DNA from: an uncultured Bacilli bacterium
GTDB taxonomy: Bacteria > Bacillota_I > Bacilli_A > RFN20 > CAG-288
NCBI GenBank assembly: GCA_944349335.1
Contig: CALVMW010000004.1
Location: 1 to 47,871, forward strand
Length of the DNA: 47,871 bases
Direction of reading: 5' to 3'
Shown here: positions 44,495-47,871 of the stretch, piece by piece
Layout of the letters: every line of letters begins with the position of its first letter
Numbering within the stretch: the stretch's first letter is position 1
Notes under the pieces: model-generated
Told to the model about the DNA's origin: nothing
Seen by the model: the letters and a program-made list of their open reading frames with translations, nothing else
The model's database searches: none
Translations under genes and position numbers: made by a program

Positions 44495-44792
44495 AATCCA
44501 CAACTTCTAAATAAAAACTTGCTGGTCTAAAGCCATCATCACATGAAACCATCGCACTACGGGGATTTTTCATCCATTCACCAAAAAGATGGCTCGAACC
44601 ATTATATAAAGAAAAAGCATAAGGAAATATACTTCTCCAAGCTTGTTCACATAAGCCCTCTGGCTTTTTATCACCCAAATAATAATAAACTTCACCCACT
44701 TTATATGGACAAGGATCTTTCATATCTTTTTCATATAAAAGCATAAGATCATCATTTTCAGTTTTTTTGACTAGAGTTATCTTTACTTTCAT
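44493..44792 (-). CDS. TIGR04076-family small protein
   Basis: 99 residues. The pattern MKVKITLVKK, CPYKVGEVYY, KPEGLCEQAWRSIFPY, WMKNPRSAMVSCDDGFRPA agrees with the small TIGR04076 family found in anaerobes; its two or three conserved Cys suggest a redox or metal role, but no function is established. Its start lies 35 bases inside the transporter gene, so the two are cotranscribed and translationally linked. Confidence 0.75.
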   Translation of the reverse strand: MKVKITLVKKTENDDLMLLYEKDMKDPCPYKVGEVYYYLGDKKPEGLCEQAWRSIFPYAFSLYNGSSHLFGEWMKNPRSAMVSCDDGFRPASFYLEVVD

Positions 44793-45471
44793 CTTTTTTA
44801 TTAGCCTTTAAAAAATATGTTATTCCATAAATAAATAATGCACCTAATGAATTACCTAAAATTGTAGTTAATATATTAAATAAATAGCCATTAGCATAAC
44901 TTCCACCTAAGCTAAAATAAAACATATTAGCAATACAATGTTCAAAGCCTGTAAAAACAAAAATAAAAACTGAAAAAATAACTAAGAATATCTTTAAAAC
45001 AGCATTTTGAATATTCTGATAAAAATAACATGCTAAGAAAACAAAAATCCCGCAGAAAAGTGAAAGAACAAAAGATTTAACAAAACTATATAAATCAGTA
45101 ACTGATCGAGAATTAGTAATACTAGTTATTGTCTCTTTCATCGCCGCATCATTTGCATAAATATAATTAAAGATTAAACCTATTAAATATGCCATCAGTA
45201 GATTAGCGATTAACATAATAACTAGATCGATAAAATAAGAGATTTTTCTGTTTTCTTTAGTTAAAGCAAAACCTATTTTTCCGGTATAAAGATGAGAAGA
45301 AAAAAAAAGAACTAATAATAACCCAATAGAAAAAGTAAAGGATCCTAATGCTCTCATATAATTATTAAGAGCAATAACATTTGTTAAACCACCAATAGAA
45401 ATAAATAGTCCGCTTATCAGTCCGGAGATAAAGATAAAAATAATCCTTTTAAAACTATAAATATTTTTCAT
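44758..45471 (-). CDS. Formate/nitrite transporter (FNT) family channel
   Basis: 237 residues with six membrane segments. FNT features: FISIGGLTNVI (segment 1), the re-entrant loop SHLYTGKIGF, and the strongly conserved GFEHCIANMFYF near residue 182. Passive or proton-coupled channel for formate, nitrite or hydrosulfide; formate is likeliest in an anaerobe, by inference. No Shine-Dalgarno: TATAAT lies 7 bases before ATG. Confidence 0.85.
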   Translation of the reverse strand: MKNIYSFKRIIFIFISGLISGLFISIGGLTNVIALNNYMRALGSFTFSIGLLLVLFFSSHLYTGKIGFALTKENRKISYFIDLVIMLIANLLMAYLIGLIFNYIYANDAAMKETITSITNSRSVTDLYSFVKSFVLSLFCGIFVFLACYFYQNIQNAVLKIFLVIFSVFIFVFTGFEHCIANMFYFSLGGSYANGYLFNILTTILGNSLGALFIYGITYFLKANKKDESKDNSSQKN

Positions 45472-45487
45472 ACTAAAAATTATATCA
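45469..45487 (-). promoter_or_regulatory. Extended -10 promoter 7 bases before the FNT start
   Basis: Minus-strand TGATATAAT (45479-45487) then seven bases and ATG (45469-45471). The transcript would begin at or near the start codon. Confidence 0.6.
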
Positions 45488-45574
45488 TCTATAAAGTCAA
45501 CTAAAAATGAATAAATAATAATTTACTACAATTCTTATTAATTAAAATAAAGTTGTTTATTTATAATTATGAAT

Positions 45575-45606
45575 AAAAAAGTGCAGGAATTACCCTGCAC
45601 TTTTTT
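45575..45606. terminator. Bidirectional terminator after the beta-helix surface protein
   Basis: AAAGTGCAGG/CCTGCACTTT stem, 6-base loop, T tracts on both sides; on the minus strand it follows the stop at 45620. Confidence 0.92.
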
Positions 45607-45619
45607 AAATAATATAATT

Positions 45620-47871
45620 CTATTTAACTAAATTATAGTTTTCACCATCTATTGTAGCAGAGGCAGCAGTAGTATCATCTATTTTTATGGTAACCTCAAT
45701 TCCATCTATGTTATCTTTAGGAACATAAGCATAAATATCAGTAAAATCAGCAGAGACAAACTTAATATTAGTAAGATTCAAAACCTTGTCACCATAATAA
45801 GAAGCAGAGGATGTATTGGGGTTTTTCCAACTATCACCAATAGTGATAGCAGCTTTAGGAGCAGCGTTACCAGATCCCCAAGGATTATTTAAATATTCTT
45901 TCTGCCATTCAGAGTCATCAACATCAGTTAACTCAATTGTACTATTAGAAATAGTTGTTGTACCAGCCCTAATCAATAATCCTTGTGATTCACCTGTAAT
46001 ATAACTACCTTCAATATCTAATGTTCCAGGAACATTCATCAAGATACCAGCGGCTCCTGTTGAAGTAATATTAGACTTAGAAATATTGATGTCAACATAA
46101 TAATTGTCAGAAGTGCCAGCATTAGTTCCAACAGCAAAGGCAGCAGCTGTTAAGTCGGAATTATTAATATTTAAAGTAGTATTCTGTCCACCCATATAGA
46201 CAAAAGTTCTATATTTAGAAGTGCCTTCTACACCTTCAAAAGTTAATGAACCATTATCTTGAACAGCAAATGAACCAGCAGGATCTAATGTAGTTGAACT
46301 AGCAAGATCATAATTAATAATTCCATTACTAATCGTGACATTACTATTACTAACTACAGTAGAATAATTACTGTTATCAACAATTGCAAAATCTAATGTA
46401 TGTTGATCTAAATCAAGATTAATAGTGCTACTAGTAGAGAAGTCTAAATTCTCAGAAGCATCAATATTTTCACTAAGTGCAAAATACTCAGCGCCAGTTA
46501 AAGAAACAAGAGAATCATCAATATAAGAAAGTTGAGTAGTATCACTAATTGTTAAAGGATCTTCTTCTGTTCCACTACCACCCTCAAAAGAGAAAACTGT
46601 TGTAGTAGGAGTCAACTCACTAAGAAATCCTATTACTGCATCATCATAAACACTAGTAGAACTCTTACCATCAACAAAAGAAGTTTCCCCATTTTTTGCA
46701 TCAACGATATTGATAACTGAATTTGTACCTTTATAAACTCGAGATGCATCAAATTGATTATAGCTAACATTATCAATATTTAAAGTGGCTTGATAATCAG
46801 CATCTTGATTTAAATAGATTTGATAAGGAGTAGTTTCTCCTGTTGTTAAATCCTCAAAAGTGACATTTCCAAGAGTTAAAGTTGCATCATATCTATAGGC
46901 GTTAGTTGAATAATCACCAATAACAATGGCTGAAGCGGGAACTTCATTACCGCTACCCCATGTACCTGTATAATGATCATTTGCACCAGCAGTTCCAAAA
47001 TATTCACCTGCATATCTAATAGTAGAATCAGTTACTGTAACATCGCCACCTCTAACAATAAGAGATTGTCTTTCGCCAGAAATAGTAGAACCGGTTATAG
47101 AAACTGTAGAAGGAATGTTAATTAAAACCGCAGTATTATCATGGTTTTCACTTGCGGTTGTAATCGTACTATTTTCAATATTAATATTAACATCATAATT
47201 ACTCTCAGCAGATGCATTAGTTGATACACCATAGACAGTAGCACTGATTTCTGAATCGATGATATTTAAGGAAGAAGCTGATTCATTTACATAAGCAAAA
47301 GAAGAAGGCGAAGAAGCAACAACCGAATCAATAGTTAAAGAAGCACCATTAGCAACATAAATGCTAGTATTAACGCCTGTTGTTCCATCCATTACTAATG
47401 TACCATTAGCAATATAATTGTCACCTGTTGTGAAACTAGAAGCTAAATCAGTAGTAACAGATAATGTATTACCATTTAAATCAAGATGGGTTTCACTTCT
47501 TGTACCAAAGCTAAGAGCAGATTTAATAGATACATCAGCATCTAATCTAAAATAGACAGCAGTATCACTAGCAGTATCGATAGCTTCTAATTGATCAACT
47601 GAAGTAATAATAAGAGGATCATCTTCAGTACCTGTTCCTCCATCAAAAGTAGTAGAAGATTCAACAGGATCACCTAAAGCGATTAAATTACCTAATGCAT
47701 CATAAGTAATACTTTGATATAGTACACCATCATGATAAACATTAGTTTCAGTAGTATTTAAAGCGAAAGTAGCTTGAACAATAAAGCCACCTTCAACCAT
47801 AGTAGCTTCATAACTGTAGACGCCATCAGCATAAACGATATTATCTGTGACATCGATATTATTGACTACTA
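45620..47871 (-). CDS. Beta-helix surface protein, 3' part (5' end outside window)
   Basis: 750 residues, open to the right edge; the ATG at 47800 is internal. Two tandem units of about 330 residues each begin GGTGTEDDPLIITSVDQL and GGSGTEEDPLTISDTTQL and continue as right-handed beta-helix repeats rich in Thr, Ser, Asn and Asp (short strands such as LNIDNVSY, VTVTDSTI). The units share landmarks in order, for example WGSGNEVPASAIVIGD versus WGSGNAAPKAAITIGD. Cys-free in the visible part and without a sorting signal or C-terminal anchor. Extracellular adhesin or glycan-binding role inferred. Confidence 0.85.
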   Translation of the reverse strand, partial: VVNNIDVTDNIVYADGVYSYEATMVEGGFIVQATFALNTTETNVYHDGVLYQSITYDALGNLIALGDPVESSTTFDGGTGTEDDPLIITSVDQLEAIDTASDTAVYFRLDADVSIKSALSFGTRSETHLDLNGNTLSVTTDLASSFTTGDNYIANGTLVMDGTTGVNTSIYVANGASLTIDSVVASSPSSFAYVNESASSLNIIDSEISATVYGVSTNASAESNYDVNINIENSTITTASENHDNTAVLINIPSTVSITGSTISGERQSLIVRGGDVTVTDSTIRYAGEYFGTAGANDHYTGTWGSGNEVPASAIVIGDYSTNAYRYDATLTLGNVTFEDLTTGETTPYQIYLNQDADYQATLNIDNVSYNQFDASRVYKGTNSVINIVDAKNGETSFVDGKSSTSVYDDAVIGFLSELTPTTTVFSFEGGSGTEEDPLTISDTTQLSYIDDSLVSLTGAEYFALSENIDASENLDFSTSSTINLDLDQHTLDFAIVDNSNYSTVVSNSNVTISNGIINYDLASSTTLDPAGSFAVQDNGSLTFEGVEGTSKYRTFVYMGGQNTTLNINNSDLTAAAFAVGTNAGTSDNYYVDINISKSNITSTGAAGILMNVPGTLDIEGSYITGESQGLLIRAGTTTISNSTIELTDVDDSEWQKEYLNNPWGSGNAAPKAAITIGDSWKNPNTSSASYYGDKVLNLTNIKFVSADFTDIYAYVPKDNIDGIEVTIKIDDTTAASATIDGENYNLVK

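Overview
The window is low-GC Gram-positive-type chromosomal DNA. The core genes (rplK-rplA-rplJ-rplL-rpoB-rpoC, rplS, recU, a DivIVA/GpsB-like gene, a PgcA-like phosphoglucomutase) are Bacilli-like. TGA is read as a stop, so the code is standard. The strong AT bias, two large repeat-built surface proteins, an RpoB with Asn at the rifampicin-pocket position 526 and an NfnAB-type transhydrogenase suggest an anaerobic, probably host-associated, uncultured Bacilli/Mollicutes-related lineage. That placement is inference.

Layout. 1-2889 is the end of a large InlB-repeat surface protein, its upstream part cut off by the window. 2.9-8.4 kb is an accessory block: a frameshifted ORF, a PD-(D/E)XK nuclease-like gene, an IS30-family element, a nucleotidyltransferase-like gene and a second PD-(D/E)XK gene with an early stop, bracketed by a 34-bp direct repeat. 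8.4-10.2 kb has a divergent HxlR regulator/cupin pair, about 800 bp of decayed sequence and tRNA-Ser(GGA). 10.2-13.5 kb is a translationally coupled operon of a pseudouridine synthase and three unrecognised, partly membrane-bound proteins. Phosphoglucomutase follows at 13.6 kb. 15.4-20.3 kb is an mgl-type galactose/methyl-galactoside ABC transporter operon on the minus strand. 20.6-26.2 kb holds a HAD/PlsX-like operon, two small plus-strand genes and a marR-exonuclease-recU operon. 26.3-29.9 kb carries redox genes (nfnA, nfnB, iron-containing alcohol dehydrogenase). 30.1 kb is gpsB-like. 30.6-33.8 kb is a second accessory segment (AlbA_2/Schlafen-type regulator plus pseudogenes) between direct repeats that contain the tRNA-Gly terminator region. 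33.9-43.9 kb is the rpl-rpoBC operon. Then come rplS, a TIGR04076-like gene, a formate/nitrite-type transporter and the end of a beta-helix surface protein open at the right edge.

Main discovery. The mgl binding lipoprotein (18929-20212) reads as a natural circular permutation. The segment that begins the canonical galactose-binding protein, including the Asp-x-Phe sugar-contact pair, lies at the C-terminus, and the mature protein starts at the strand that is normally residue 88 or so. The other expected ligand residues are present at matching spacing. The partner permease in the same operon has an extra cytoplasmic coiled-coil region of about 280 residues. Together they form an atypical sugar-uptake system.

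Other points of interest: accessory segments next to both tRNA genes, each involving copies of the tRNA downstream terminator sequence; several genes whose -10 box lies only 6-8 bases before the start codon (probably leaderless mRNAs); a PlsX-like protein lacking the family's active-site motifs; and RpoB Asn526, which predicts intrinsic rifampicin resistance. All homology statements rest on reading motifs by eye; no database search was run.
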